Below are positions 15,118 to 24,277 of a DNA stretch of 64,000 nt, one piece after another. The notes beneath the pieces are model-generated. The model worked only from the letters and a program-made list of their open reading frames with translations, did not search any database and was not told the origin of the DNA. The stretch comes from Curtobacterium sp. Leaf261. GTDB taxonomy: Bacteria; Actinomycetota; Actinomycetes; Actinomycetales; Microbacteriaceae. The translations under genes were made by a program, and so were the position numbers. Each line of letters starts with the position of its first letter. Positions within the stretch are counted from its first letter, which is position 1. Location: positions 19,530-83,529 of the forward strand of contig NZ_LMMJ01000002.1 in assembly GCF_001422205.1 (NCBI RefSeq). Reading direction: 5' to 3'.

Positions 15118-15999
15118 ATGATCGTCATCACCGGAGCGACCGGGGCCCTGAACGGCGCCACCGTCGACCACCTGCTCGACCGGATGCCCGCGCGCGAGAT
15201 CGCCGTGGCGGTCCGCGACGTCACGAGGGCCGACCGGTTCGCCGCACGCGGGGTCCAGGTCCGACACGCGGACTATGCCGAGCCGGCCTCGTTGCCGGGT
15301 GCCTTCGCCGACGCAGAGCAGCTCCTGCTGGTGTCGTCGAGCGACCCGACGGCCGATCACGTCGCGCTCCACCGCACCGCGATCGACGCTGCGGTGTCGG
15401 TCGGGGTCGGGCGCGTCCTCTACACGAGTCACCAGGGCGCTGCGGCCGACACACCGTTCGGCCCCGGCCGCGGGCATGCCGCCACGGAGCAGCTGCTCGC
15501 CGAGTCGGGCCTGCCCTGGACCTCCCTCCGGAACGGCTTCTACGCGCACACCCTGCAGTGGGCGCTCGGTCGGTGGCGGGAGACCGGGTTCATCGACGTG
15601 CCGGCGGATGGTCCGATGTCCTGGACGGCCCGCGGCGATGCCGCAGCAGCAGCCGCGGTGATCATCGCCGACCAGGCTGCCGGCACCCGGGAGTTTGACG
15701 GTCCGACGACGCTGACGGCCGCGGACGCGCCGACGTTCGCGGACATCGCGGTGATCGCCACGGGCATCGCGGGTCGTCCGGTCGAGTGTCGTGTCCTCGG
15801 GGACGATGCCTGGATCGATGCGCAGGTGGCCGGTGGGCAGGAGGAGTTCGTGGCGCGCTTCATGCTCGGCATGTACCAGGCGGCGGCCGGCGGGTTCTTC
15901 GCGGGGACGGATCCGCTGCTCGGGGAACTGCTCGGGCGTGAGCCGGAGACCGTGCGCGACGTGCTCGAGGCCCCCGCACCCACGCCGGCCGGGCACTGA
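15118..15999 (+). CDS. NmrA-like NAD(P)H-binding reductase (QorB-type)
   Basis: Atypical SDR, 293 aa. Cofactor motif ITGATGALNGATV at residues 4-16, then VSSSDP, YTSHQGA and the LRNGFYAHTL segment seen in quinone reductase (QorB) and NmrA-type proteins. ATG at 15118 has a GAGGAG-type ribosome site and a short leader. The divergent TetR regulator with a shared operator suggests induction by a toxic electrophile or quinone; the substrate is an inference. Confidence 0.87.
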   Translation: MIVITGATGALNGATVDHLLDRMPAREIAVAVRDVTRADRFAARGVQVRHADYAEPASLPGAFADAEQLLLVSSSDPTADHVALHRTAIDAAVSVGVGRVLYTSHQGAAADTPFGPGRGHAATEQLLAESGLPWTSLRNGFYAHTLQWALGRWRETGFIDVPADGPMSWTARGDAAAAAAVIIADQAAGTREFDGPTTLTAADAPTFADIAVIATGIAGRPVECRVLGDDAWIDAQVAGGQEEFVARFMLGMYQAAAGGFFAGTDPLLGELLGREPETVRDVLEAPAPTPAGH

Positions 16000-16029
16000 G
16001 GACGCCGGAGCGGTGGGGGCGGCGAGATG

Positions 16030-19000
16030 CTACCGGGCGTCGACCGACTCGTAGGCGCGCCACATCATCGCGTACCGTCCATCGGCTGCGATGAGTTCGT
16101 CGTGGGTCCCGAGTTCGGCAATCCGCCCTCCCGCCAGCACCCCGACCCGGTCGGCGGCCCGTGCGGTCTGCAGCCGATGCGCGATGACGATCGTGGTCCG
16201 ACCCGCAGCGACTCGCTGCATGGCCGCGGTGACCCGCGCCTCGGTGAGCAGGTCGAGGTTGGACGTCGCCTCGTCGAGCAGCAGGATCGCGGGATCCACG
16301 AGTTCGGCCCTGGCCAGTGCGATGAGCTGACGGTGGCCGGCGGAGAGCGATCTCCCGCGCTCACTGAGCATGTGGTGGTAGCCACCCGCGAGCTCGGTGA
16401 CGAACTCGTGCGCACCGACGGCCCGGGCGGCGGACTCGACCTCGGCGTCGGTGGCGTCCGGTCGCCCGTACGCGATGTTTTCCCGGACCGTCCCGGTGAA
16501 CAGGAACGCCTCCTGGGGGACGTACCCGAGCTGTCGCCGGAAGGTCAGCAGATCGAGCGCACGGAGATCGACGCCGTCCACGAGCACCGCGCCCTCGTCC
16601 GGGTCGTAGAAGCGCGCGACGAGCTTCATCACCGTGGACTTGCCGGCGCCGGTCTCACCGACGAGCGCGATCGTCTCACCGGGCGCGACCCTCATGTCGA
16701 TGTCGTGCAGCGCTTCCGGCGGCTTCGGCGGCGCGGCGGGTGCGACGACGATCGAACGGGTCTCGGCCGGGCCGCGGAGCACCGGACGGGCGACCGGTGC
16801 CGCGGGGTAGGCGAACCGCACACCCCGGAGCTCGACCCTGCCGCGGAGCCGGGTCGACTCGACCGGCGACGCGGCGTCGGGTGTGAGCGTCTCGAGGCGC
16901 ATGAGATCGCTGATGCGCGACACCGACACCCGCGTCTGCTGCCACGAGTCGAAGACCTGCGACAGCTGCTGGATCGGCGAGAAGAACATGTCGATGTAGA
17001 GCAGGAAGGCGATGAGCGCGCCGGACGTCAGGTGTCCGGATGCGATCAGGGAGGCCCCGACGCCGAGCACGATCACGTCGGCCACCCCGGAGAGGAACTG
17101 CACGAACGGGAAGTACGTGGCGACGAGTCGCTGCGCCGCGACCCTGGAGTCGAGGTACCGCCGGCCGAGCCCGTGGAAGTGGGACATCGTCGCCGTCTCG
17201 TGCACGAACGCCTGCGACTCGCGGACCCCGGAGAGGCTCTCCTGGAAGTCTGCGTTGACGATCGCGATCCGTTCGCGGGCCTCGTCGTAGAGCCGCGACG
17301 ACCGACTCCGGAACCACACCGTCGCGAAGACGAGGGGCACCACGACGGAGAGCGTCAGCAGCCCGAGCTCCGTGTCGATGAGCACGAGAGCCACCCCGAC
17401 CCCGACGAACGTGACGATCGAGACGAGCGCCGACAGCAGGCCGTTCTGGATGAGCGACTCGAACTGGTCGACGTCGGTCGTCATGCGCGTCATCACGCGG
17501 CCGGCCATCTCACGCTCGTAGAAGTCGAGGGACAGCCGCTGCAGCTGCGCGAAGATCCGGATCCGCAGGCCGAGCATGATCCGCTGGGCGACACGGCCCG
17601 TCACGAAGGTCTCGGCCATGCCGTCCGCCAGGTCCGCGAGCGTGACCACGAGGAACAGCCCGGCCGCGGTGAACAGCACGATCTCGGAGCCCTGTTGGAC
17701 ACCGCCGTCGATGCCGGTCTTGACGAGGTACGGGCCGATGAGCCCGGCCACGGCGTCGATCACCACGAACACGAGCGCCAGCAGGAGCGGGCGGCGGAAC
17801 TCCCGGAGCAGCGTGCGGAGCGAGAACTGCCGCTGCTGGGCGGTCTCGGTGTCGAGGTCGATCGCCGGGACGTCCCGGATCGGTCCGAGCGCCTCGACCC
17901 GCGCGAGGAGTTCGGGCGTCGCGGCGAACATCGCGGCCATGCCGCGGCCGCCCCCACGCCCGCCGCCGCCACCGAGGCCCATGCCGAGGCCGCCCCCGGG
18001 GGCACCGGCCCGGCCACTGCGGCTCCGGGCGGGGTCCTTCCCCCATGCACCCTCGGTCGTCCCGCGCGCGGGTGCGGGTGCGGCGCCGCGGGCGGTGGTG
18101 GCGGCAGCAGCGGTCCCGGTCGCGGCCAGACGCGAGAGGGTGTCGACGTCCCCGGACGCGGCGGCGGCACGAGCGTCGTCGGAGTCGTCCTCGCCCATGC
18201 CCGTGATGAGCGCCCGGTAGATCGCGCTCGAGGCGACGAGCTCGTCGTGCGTGCCCTCGTCGACCACCCGGCCGTGGTCGAGCACGATGATCCGGTCGGC
18301 GAGGTGCAGGGTCGACTCGCGGTGCGCGACGAGGAGCACGGTCCGGCCCTCGAGCGTGTCGCGCAGAGCGTCGTGGATGGACTGCTCGGTGGACGCGTCG
18401 ATCGCACTCGTGGCGTCGTCGAGGATCAGGATGCGCGGATCGGACAGGATCGCCCGGGCGAGGGCGATCCGTTGGCGCTGGCCACCGGACAGGCTGAGGC
18501 CGCGCTCACCGACCACGGTGTCGAACCCCTTGGGCAGAGCGTCGATGAACCCGCTGGCGTGGGCGACGGCGGCTGCGGCACGGACCTCGTCGTCCGTCGC
18601 GTCGGGGCGGCCGTAGGCGATGTTCGCGCCGACGGTGTCCGAGAACAGGAAGCTCTCCTCGAACACCATGCCGATGCCGCCGCGCAGGGAGTGCAGCGTG
18701 AGCTCGCGGAGGTCGTGTCCGTCGAGCAGCACCCGCCCGGACTCGGGGTCGTGGAAGCGGGCGACGAGCGATGCGACGGTCGACTTGCCACTGCCGCTCG
18801 GGCCCACCAGGGCGACGCGCTCCCCGGCAGCGATCCGGAGGTCGAACCCGTCGAGCGCCGGAGCCGCACCGACGTGAGCATCGGCGGACGGATCGGTCGG
18901 CCCGGACGTGCCCCGCTCCGCCGGGCCGGATGCCGCGTCGGCGTCGGCGTCGGCGTGTTCCGCGCCGTACCCGAACGTGACGTCCTCGAAGGCGATGTCG

Positions 19001-20010
19001 CCGCGCACGTCATCGAGCGCGACGGCGCCGGGAGCATCCCGGATGGTCGGCTCGCGATCGATCAGCTGGAAGATCCGCTCGATGCCGACCTGCGCCTGCT
19101 GCCCGATCGTCAGGACACCCGCCAGTTGCCTGGCCGGCGCCATGAGCGCCGCGACGTAGCTGGTGAACGCCAGGAAGGTGCCGATGGTGATGTCGCCGTG
19201 CAACGCGAGCCATCCGCCGAGTGCCAGGATCGCGACCTGCGCGAGCGTCGGGATCGACTCCAGGAGCGGCTGGAACCGCGACTGGATCCGCACACTCCGC
19301 ATCTGCGAGCCGTAGACGCCGGACGCCACCCCGGCCATCTTCCGGACCTCGTGCTGCTCCCGCCCGAAGGCCTTGACGACACGGACGCCGCCGACGTCCT
19401 CGTCGACGATCTGCGCGACCTCGCCCTCGCGCTGCTGCGCGTCCCACGTCGCGGGCATGATCTTCGCGCGCATCCGGTACGCGGTGACGACGAGCGCGGG
19501 GACCATCACCAGGCTGACCAGGGCGAGCACCGGGGCGAGTGTGAACATCACCACGATCGACAGGATCATCAGGATGACGTTGCCGCTCATGATCGGCAGC
19601 ATGTTGAGCAGGCCCTGCACGAGCGCGGAGTCCGAGTTCGCCCGGCTGACGAGCTGGCCGGTCGGCATCCGGTCGAGGCTCGCGGCGTCCATCCGCTGCA
19701 GGTGGTCGTGCATGTCGTTGCGGAGGTCGTTCTGCACCTCGAGGGCGACCCGTCCGCCGCGGTACCGTCGGAGGTAGGTGAACCCGAACGTCGCGGCCGC
19801 GAGCGCGAGCAGCAGGACGAGCCACGGTGCGAGCGGCGACGACTTGTCGACGATCACCCCGTCGACGATCTGCCGCGCCACAAGGGGGACGAACACCTGG
19901 CAGAGGCTGCCGAGGAGCGCGGCGACGAGCGAGATCACGACGCTCCGACGGTGGCGGAGCATGTACCGCCAGAGGCGCCGGATCCAGCCCTCTGCGCGCG
20001 CCTCGGCCAT
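16030..20010 (-). CDS. Fused full-length ABC exporter (TMD-NBD-TMD-NBD)
   Basis: 1326-aa multidrug-type exporter containing both halves of a heterodimeric transporter. NBD1 (about residues 360-600) has Walker A GPSGSGKST, signature LSGGQRQ and Walker B ILILDDATS, with Asp replacing the catalytic Glu. NBD2 (about 1080-1326) has GETGAGKST, a degenerate signature LSAGHRQ and intact ILLLDEATS. NBD1's ATP site pairs with NBD2's signature, so one site is degenerate and one catalytic, as in TM287/288 and BmrCD. The halves are joined by an Ala/Gly-rich linker with a Gly/Arg run (GGGGGRGGGRG). ATG at 20010 is chosen over 20031 because TACAGT (20017-20022, minus strand) lies 6 nt upstream. Substrate unknown. 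Confidence 0.92.
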   Translation of the reverse strand: MAEARAEGWIRRLWRYMLRHRRSVVISLVAALLGSLCQVFVPLVARQIVDGVIVDKSSPLAPWLVLLLALAAATFGFTYLRRYRGGRVALEVQNDLRNDMHDHLQRMDAASLDRMPTGQLVSRANSDSALVQGLLNMLPIMSGNVILMILSIVVMFTLAPVLALVSLVMVPALVVTAYRMRAKIMPATWDAQQREGEVAQIVDEDVGGVRVVKAFGREQHEVRKMAGVASGVYGSQMRSVRIQSRFQPLLESIPTLAQVAILALGGWLALHGDITIGTFLAFTSYVAALMAPARQLAGVLTIGQQAQVGIERIFQLIDREPTIRDAPGAVALDDVRGDIAFEDVTFGYGAEHADADADAASGPAERGTSGPTDPSADAHVGAAPALDGFDLRIAAGERVALVGPSGSGKSTVASLVARFHDPESGRVLLDGHDLRELTLHSLRGGIGMVFEESFLFSDTVGANIAYGRPDATDDEVRAAAAVAHASGFIDALPKGFDTVVGERGLSLSGGQRQRIALARAILSDPRILILDDATSAIDASTEQSIHDALRDTLEGRTVLLVAHRESTLHLADRIIVLDHGRVVDEGTHDELVASSAIYRALITGMGEDDSDDARAAAASGDVDTLSRLAATGTAAAATTARGAAPAPARGTTEGAWGKDPARSRSGRAGAPGGGLGMGLGGGGGRGGGRGMAAMFAATPELLARVEALGPIRDVPAIDLDTETAQQRQFSLRTLLREFRRPLLLALVFVVIDAVAGLIGPYLVKTGIDGGVQQGSEIVLFTAAGLFLVVTLADLADGMAETFVTGRVAQRIMLGLRIRIFAQLQRLSLDFYEREMAGRVMTRMTTDVDQFESLIQNGLLSALVSIVTFVGVGVALVLIDTELGLLTLSVVVPLVFATVWFRSRSSRLYDEARERIAIVNADFQESLSGVRESQAFVHETATMSHFHGLGRRYLDSRVAAQRLVATYFPFVQFLSGVADVIVLGVGASLIASGHLTSGALIAFLLYIDMFFSPIQQLSQVFDSWQQTRVSVSRISDLMRLETLTPDAASPVESTRLRGRVELRGVRFAYPAAPVARPVLRGPAETRSIVVAPAAPPKPPEALHDIDMRVAPGETIALVGETGAGKSTVMKLVARFYDPDEGAVLVDGVDLRALDLLTFRRQLGYVPQEAFLFTGTVRENIAYGRPDATDAEVESAARAVGAHEFVTELAGGYHHMLSERGRSLSAGHRQLIALARAELVDPAILLLDEATSNLDLLTEARVTAAMQRVAAGRTTIVIAHRLQTARAADRVGVLAGGRIAELGTHDELIAADGRYAMMWRAYESVDAR

Positions 20011-20068
20011 GCGCTCACTGTACGCGCGCATGGTTGCGTTTCTGAACCATCGGGAACCCGGCACGTTC

Positions 20069-20112
20069 CGGACTGGAGGCGCGGTGCCGTCCCGTCCCGT
20101 CCTTCCAGTCCG
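20069..20112. repeat. Palindromic repeat family A, divergent region
   Basis: CGGACTGGAGG (20069-20079) and CCTTCCAGTCCG (20101-20112) match with one mismatch. This copy lies between divergent promoters, not between gene ends. Confidence 0.7.
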
Positions 20113-20125
20113 CCATCGGCTCACA

Positions 20126-20194
20126 CCGGTGAGGTGCGTCGAAGTGTCGGGTCGCGCGACGTGAGCCGACAGTTCGACGCACCTCACCCACCGG
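20126..20194. repeat. Palindromic repeat family C, copy 1
   Basis: GGTGAGGTGCGTCGAAGTG...GTCGG on the left is answered by CCGACAGTTCGACGCACCTCACC on the right. The core is a GTGCxxCGAA(C/G)TGTCGG arm shared with the copies near 20.95 and 43.3 kb. Confidence 0.75.
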
Positions 20195-20245
20195 CGGGCC
20201 GGACATCGACCGGCCGGCCAGGGGCGGTTGGGCGGGCTCCGGTGC

Positions 20246-20251
20246 CAAGAT
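20246..20251 (+). promoter_or_regulatory. -10 box of the DUF4304 gene
   Basis: CAAGAT ends 6 nt before the ATG at 20258, the same leaderless spacing as elsewhere. It supports ATG 20258 over the GTG 30 nt upstream. Confidence 0.45.
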
Positions 20252-20257
20252 GCTCCA

Positions 20258-20824
20258 ATGACCACTCGGCAGCTGTTGCGGGACGCGTTGCGGACCATCC
20301 TCGGGCCGGCCGTGCGCGCACACGGCTACCGGGGGACCGCCCCGACGTGGCGGAAGGAATCGGAGCTCGGCGACGTCGCAGTGATCAACATGCAGATGTC
20401 CGCGTACGGCTCCGCGTGGGACAGCTCGTGCGTGGTGAACCTCAGTGTCGAGGTCGTGCCGTGGGCTGAGATGACCGCCGCTCGCATGGGTATCGGGACG
20501 CGTCAGCTGCTCCACTCCCCCGGCGGCCTGTGGCACCGCCGTCTCACGCCCTCGGAAGCCTCGGACGACGGGCCGGAGCAGTGGTGGTCGGTCACTGACG
20601 AGGCTTCCGCCCGGTTCGTCGTCGAAGACGTGGTCGCCCAGCTCGAGGACCGGTGGTTCGGTGTGCTCGACGACCTCCTCGCACCGGGTGGCATGCTCCG
20701 CCAGGTCCGGAGTGGCGACCTCGGCTACGGCCATGTCGCGGACTGGCAGGAGCACTTCGCCGAGGAGATCGAGATGCTCGAACGTGAGCGCCCAGAGCCG
20801 GATACGCCCCGCGCGCCCCAGTGA
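20258..20824 (+). CDS. DUF4304 domain protein
   Basis: 188 aa, cytoplasmic, function unknown. The DUF4304 pattern is recognisable: an N-terminal helix (LLRDALRTILGPAVRAHGYRG), the strand block VINMQMSAYGSAWDSSCVVNLSV, and the later EDRWFGVLDDLL. It lies alone between a divergent exporter and a convergent esterase. No catalytic motif is evident. Confidence 0.7.
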   Translation: MTTRQLLRDALRTILGPAVRAHGYRGTAPTWRKESELGDVAVINMQMSAYGSAWDSSCVVNLSVEVVPWAEMTAARMGIGTRQLLHSPGGLWHRRLTPSEASDDGPEQWWSVTDEASARFVVEDVVAQLEDRWFGVLDDLLAPGGMLRQVRSGDLGYGHVADWQEHFAEEIEMLERERPEPDTPRAPQ

Positions 20825-20900
20825 GGAGTGCCGAACTGTCGGGTCGCCCCCAGTTGGGCACCTCTCGCCGGCCTTCGGCAGCGCCGCCCTTGTGACCACG

Positions 20901-20950
20901 CGCCGGACGGGAGGGACGGTGCCAGCCCGCACCGTCCCTCCCGTCCGGCG
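20901..20950. repeat. Palindromic repeat family A, convergent junction DUF4304/esterase
   Basis: Perfect 21-bp arms (20901-20921 and 20930-20950) around the 8-nt loop CCAGCCCG, the longest perfect stem in the window. Confidence 0.92.
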
Positions 20951-21009
20951 GTGAAACGTGCCGAACTGTCGGATTGCGCAGGAGCACCCGACACTTCGGC
21001 ACGTCTCAC
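20951..21009. repeat. Palindromic repeat family C, copy 2
   Basis: The arm with ACGTGCCGAACTGTCGG (left, ending 20972) pairs with CCGACACTTCGGCACGT (right, from 20988). It abuts the family A element. A half copy (AGTGCCGAACTGTCGGGTCG) sits at 20826-20845. Confidence 0.8.
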
Positions 21010-21031
21010 CGGCCGGCGGACACGCACCCCG

Positions 21032-22369
21032 TCAGTGGCGGTCGGCGGCGACGAGCCGGTCGGCGATCGACGGCAGGGCCCGCTCGAGCGCGTAGTGCAC
21101 CGTGTTCCAGTCGTGGCCGCTGCCCGGCGCCTCGAGGACGCTCGTCGTGATCCCGGCCCTCCGCGCCGCCCGTGCGAGCTGTCGTCCGTTCGACCGGTAC
21201 TCGCGGTCGGAGCCGCCCCACGCGAGCGTCGTGAAGTGGTGGGAGTACGGCGCGTGCGCGGCCATGAGCCCCTCCGGTGTCGCCGCGCGGTACCGGGACG
21301 CCGACCCGCCGAAGGCCGCGTCGATGGTGTGGTCCCGGTCGCCGTTCAGCGGGACGCGCTCGCTCGAGATCGCCAGCGCGTTCGTGAAGAACTGCGGGTA
21401 CCCGGTGCTGAACTGCATGGTGCAGGTCCCGCCCTCGGAGAACCCCATCACACCCCATCCGGCACTGACTGGCTGGACGCGGAGGTGCTTCGTCGCCCAC
21501 GCCGGGACGTCTCGCAGGATGTAGGTCGCCGCGTTCCCGAGCGGGGAGTCCACGCACATCGGGTTGTGGCCCGGCACGGCGAGCTGGTCTGCGGAGATGA
21601 CGATCGGGGCGACCCCGTGGTGCGCGTCGGCGTAGGAGTCCATCACCGCCGCGAGACGACCGGCAGAGAACATGTCGCTCGGCGTACCCGGCTGACCGGA
21701 CAGCGACAAGACCACCGGGAGCCGGGGCGGATCCGCCGTGAGGGCGGCGGGCGGCAGGTACACGACGGCCTTCCGCGCCGGGAAGCCCGACTCCGAGCCG
21801 GGGATGCGCACCCAGCCGACGCGGCCGTGCTCCGGGAGGTCCGTCGGAGCCCGCCAGGTGGCGAGCGTCGGCACGTTCCCGTCGACGGGCGGAGCCTCCG
21901 CGCCGATCGGCAGGTGGCCGTAGGGCGACTCCTGGAGCAGTGCGTTCAACGTCGGGTAGGCCGCGAAGTCGACGTTCACCCCGAGACCGGCGGCCAGCAG
22001 CGCGAACCCGACGACCGTGGCGCCGGCGAACCGTCGGAGCCGGCCGCCCTGCACGAGTGCGGTGACCCCGAGCGCGAGTCCGGCCACGGCGATCGCGACC
22101 CACATGCGGACGACGGTCGAGAACGCGACGTCGAATGCGTCGACGACGTCCGACACGATCCAGCAGGCGAGGACGCCGAGTGCGGCACTGCCGAGCGTCG
22201 CGACCAGTCGGACGACCGCACGACGGCGGGCGGCGGCGTCGTTCGACCTGGACCGTCGTCGGAGCGGCAGGATGACGAGGACCGCGAGCACCGCCGTGAC
22301 GACGTCGATCGGGATCAGCTTCGTCCAGACCTCCAGGCGCGTGCCGAGGAGCCAGTGGAGCAGTCCCAT
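21032..22369 (-). CDS. Membrane-anchored alpha/beta-hydrolase (esterase D / mycolyltransferase-like fold)
   Basis: 445 aa. Four predicted N-terminal membrane segments (about residues 18-130) are followed by an extracytoplasmic hydrolase domain. Nucleophile motif GFSEGG (consensus GxSxGG) near residue 315; the C-terminal histidine is probably in SGHDWNTV. The fold resembles the putative esterase/antigen-85 family of actinobacteria, often placed in cell-envelope lipid or glycan modification, but the acyl substrate cannot be inferred. ATG at 22369 has a weak GAGAGG site about 10 nt upstream. Confidence 0.82.
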   Translation of the reverse strand: MGLLHWLLGTRLEVWTKLIPIDVVTAVLAVLVILPLRRRSRSNDAAARRRAVVRLVATLGSAALGVLACWIVSDVVDAFDVAFSTVVRMWVAIAVAGLALGVTALVQGGRLRRFAGATVVGFALLAAGLGVNVDFAAYPTLNALLQESPYGHLPIGAEAPPVDGNVPTLATWRAPTDLPEHGRVGWVRIPGSESGFPARKAVVYLPPAALTADPPRLPVVLSLSGQPGTPSDMFSAGRLAAVMDSYADAHHGVAPIVISADQLAVPGHNPMCVDSPLGNAATYILRDVPAWATKHLRVQPVSAGWGVMGFSEGGTCTMQFSTGYPQFFTNALAISSERVPLNGDRDHTIDAAFGGSASRYRAATPEGLMAAHAPYSHHFTTLAWGGSDREYRSNGRQLARAARRAGITTSVLEAPGSGHDWNTVHYALERALPSIADRLVAADRH

Positions 22370-22504
22370 CGTGGTGCGGCCTCTCGCGCAGCGTCCTCCG
22401 TTCCGAGCGGACGATGCTCGGGGGGACGGCCCACGCGGGTCGCGGACACCCCACCTTGCCGGGCGATGTGCGTTCTCCGGCGGAACGGACGCTGGGGCTG
22501 CCTG

Positions 22505-22606
22505 CGAGTCAGCTCAGCTCAGCGCAGCGCAGCGCAGCCCAGCCCAGCGCAGCTCAGCCCAGCCCAGCCCAGCCCCGCGCAGCCCAGCCCCGCGCAGCCC
22601 AGCCCA
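22505..22606. repeat. Pentanucleotide tract CAGC(C/G/T)
   Basis: About 20 tandem 5-mers of CAGCC, CAGCG and CAGCT type run from the 3' side of L-serine dehydratase towards the esterase gene. The last unit ends a few bases from the dehydratase stop codon. Confidence 0.85.
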
Positions 22607-22609
22607 ACC

Positions 22610-24106
22610 TCAGCACTCCGGGACGTTGACCGCGAGCCCGCCCATCGCGGTCTCCTTGTACTTCGAACTCATGTCCCGCCCGGTGTCCCGCATCGTGGTG
22701 ATCACCTGGTCGAGGGAGACGCGGTGGTCCCCGTCGCCCCAGAGCGCCATCTGTGCAGCGTTGATCGCACGGGCCGCGGCGATCGCGTTCCGTTCGATGC
22801 ACGGGATCTGCACGAGACCGCCGATCGGGTCGCAGGTCAGCCCGAGGTTGTGCTCCATCGCGATCTCCGCGGCGTTCTCGACCTGCTCCGGGGTCCCGCC
22901 CGACACCTCGGCGAGCCCGGCGGCCGCCATCGACGCGGCCGATCCCACCTCGCCCTGACAACCGACCTCCGCGCCGGAGATCGACGCGCGCACCTTGTAG
23001 AGCAGCCCGACGGACGCCGCCGCGAGCAGGAACCGGACGCGGACGTCGTCACGGAGTGCCTGGTCCCCGTCGCGGATCTCGGGGACGAAGTGCAGGGCGT
23101 GGTGGAGCACCGCGGGGATGATGCCGGCCGCACCGTTGGTCGGCGCCGTGACGATCCTGCCGCCGGACGCGTTCTCCTCGTTCACGGCGAGCGCGACGAA
23201 GTTCGCCCAGTCCTGCCACCGAGCGGGATCGTGGCGCGGGGTGCTGCCCGCGGTGTCGTCGCCGAGCTCCGACGGTCCGCCGAGGCGCTCGAGCCAGGCA
23301 CCTGCGCGCCGTCGGACTCGGAGCCCGCCCGGCAGCTCACCGGTGCGTGCGGCGCTCGCCCGGACGGAGGCGGTCATCACGGTCGCGATCTCGAGCAGGC
23401 CGTCGCGGATCTCGGGCTCGGAACGGCGGGCGCGTTCGTTGCGGAGCATCACCCCGGCGAACGACAGTCCCTCGGCGCGGCAGTGCGCGAGCAGCTCGGC
23501 GGCGGAGGTGAAGGGCAGCGGGACGTCGTCGGGACCGCTCGGACGGACCCCTCCCGGCTCGGCGGAGAGGACGGCGGGCGTGGACCCGCCCGGCTCGGTC
23601 GCCACCACGAACGGCTCCGACCGCTCGATGAACCCACCGCCGACGGAGTAGTACGTCGCTTCGTGGAGGAGCCCCCCGTCGGTGTCGAGGAGCTCGAAGC
23701 GCATGCCGTTCGTGTGCTCGGGCAGGATCGTCAGGGGGTGCAGCACGATGTCGAACGGCACGGCGACGGCACCGCCGTCGAGCCGGAGCGAGGGCTCCGT
23801 GGTGAGCTCCACGCACCGGGCCGCGTAGTCCTCGGGGTCGACCCGCTCCGGCAGCACGCCCTCGAGCCCGATGACCACGGCGTCGAGCGTCCCGTGGCCA
23901 CGGCCCGTCGCCGCGAGCGACCCGTAGAGGTGCACCGCGACGGACGCGACGCGGTCCACGAGACCCATGCCACGGGCCTCCAGTGCGACCGCGGCACCGG
24001 CCCGCATCGGGCCGACCGTGTGCGAACTCGACGGTCCGATCCCGATCGAGAAGAGGTCGAAGACGGAGATCCCGGCGGCGACGGCGTGGACATCGGGCTC
24101 GGACAC
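22610..24106 (-). CDS. sdaA: L-serine ammonia-lyase, iron-sulfur dependent, single chain
   Basis: Converts L-serine to pyruvate and ammonia using a [4Fe-4S] cluster; 498 aa with fused beta and alpha domains. N-terminal family signature [21 protein letters not shown]; cluster and active-site cysteines in [16 protein letters not shown] and GLTCDPIGG. The protein ends exactly in Cys (VNVPEC), the tail-in-mouth residue described for this family. GTG at 24106 is chosen because TAGGGT (24113-24118, minus strand) lies 6 nt upstream, a leaderless start. Confidence 0.93.
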   Translation of the reverse strand: MSEPDVHAVAAGISVFDLFSIGIGPSSSHTVGPMRAGAAVALEARGMGLVDRVASVAVHLYGSLAATGRGHGTLDAVVIGLEGVLPERVDPEDYAARCVELTTEPSLRLDGGAVAVPFDIVLHPLTILPEHTNGMRFELLDTDGGLLHEATYYSVGGGFIERSEPFVVATEPGGSTPAVLSAEPGGVRPSGPDDVPLPFTSAAELLAHCRAEGLSFAGVMLRNERARRSEPEIRDGLLEIATVMTASVRASAARTGELPGGLRVRRRAGAWLERLGGPSELGDDTAGSTPRHDPARWQDWANFVALAVNEENASGGRIVTAPTNGAAGIIPAVLHHALHFVPEIRDGDQALRDDVRVRFLLAAASVGLLYKVRASISGAEVGCQGEVGSAASMAAAGLAEVSGGTPEQVENAAEIAMEHNLGLTCDPIGGLVQIPCIERNAIAAARAINAAQMALWGDGDHRVSLDQVITTMRDTGRDMSSKYKETAMGGLAVNVPEC

Positions 24107-24112
24107 TCCTGC

Positions 24113-24118
24113 ACCCTA
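24113..24118 (-). promoter_or_regulatory. -10 box of sdaA (leaderless)
   Basis: TAGGGT on the minus strand is 6 nt from the GTG at 24106. Confidence 0.5.
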
Positions 24119-24277
24119 CGTCGTCCGGACGGTACAGCGCTCCGCCGGCCCGCGGTGGACACTCGGCAACCTTGCACTCGGACCGCGCGAACGCGGTGTA
24201 GACATGGCCAGCGGTACGTCGCACGGGCTCCGTGAACGCTGCCTGTGCCAGATCATGTACTGCGAGAGGACCATGCG

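Noticed and set aside
16027..20469. 1480-codon open frame on the plus strand
   Set aside because: It is the mirror of the fused ABC exporter; its translation is Arg/Asp/Glu-rich without domains, as expected of an antisense frame in GC-rich DNA.
20828..24235. 1135-codon open frame on the plus strand
   Set aside because: Antisense to the esterase and L-serine dehydratase genes; no motifs.
24119..24277. c-di-AMP riboswitch upstream of kup
   Set aside because: No recognisable riboswitch core; only a plain promoter region and a ribosome site are visible.
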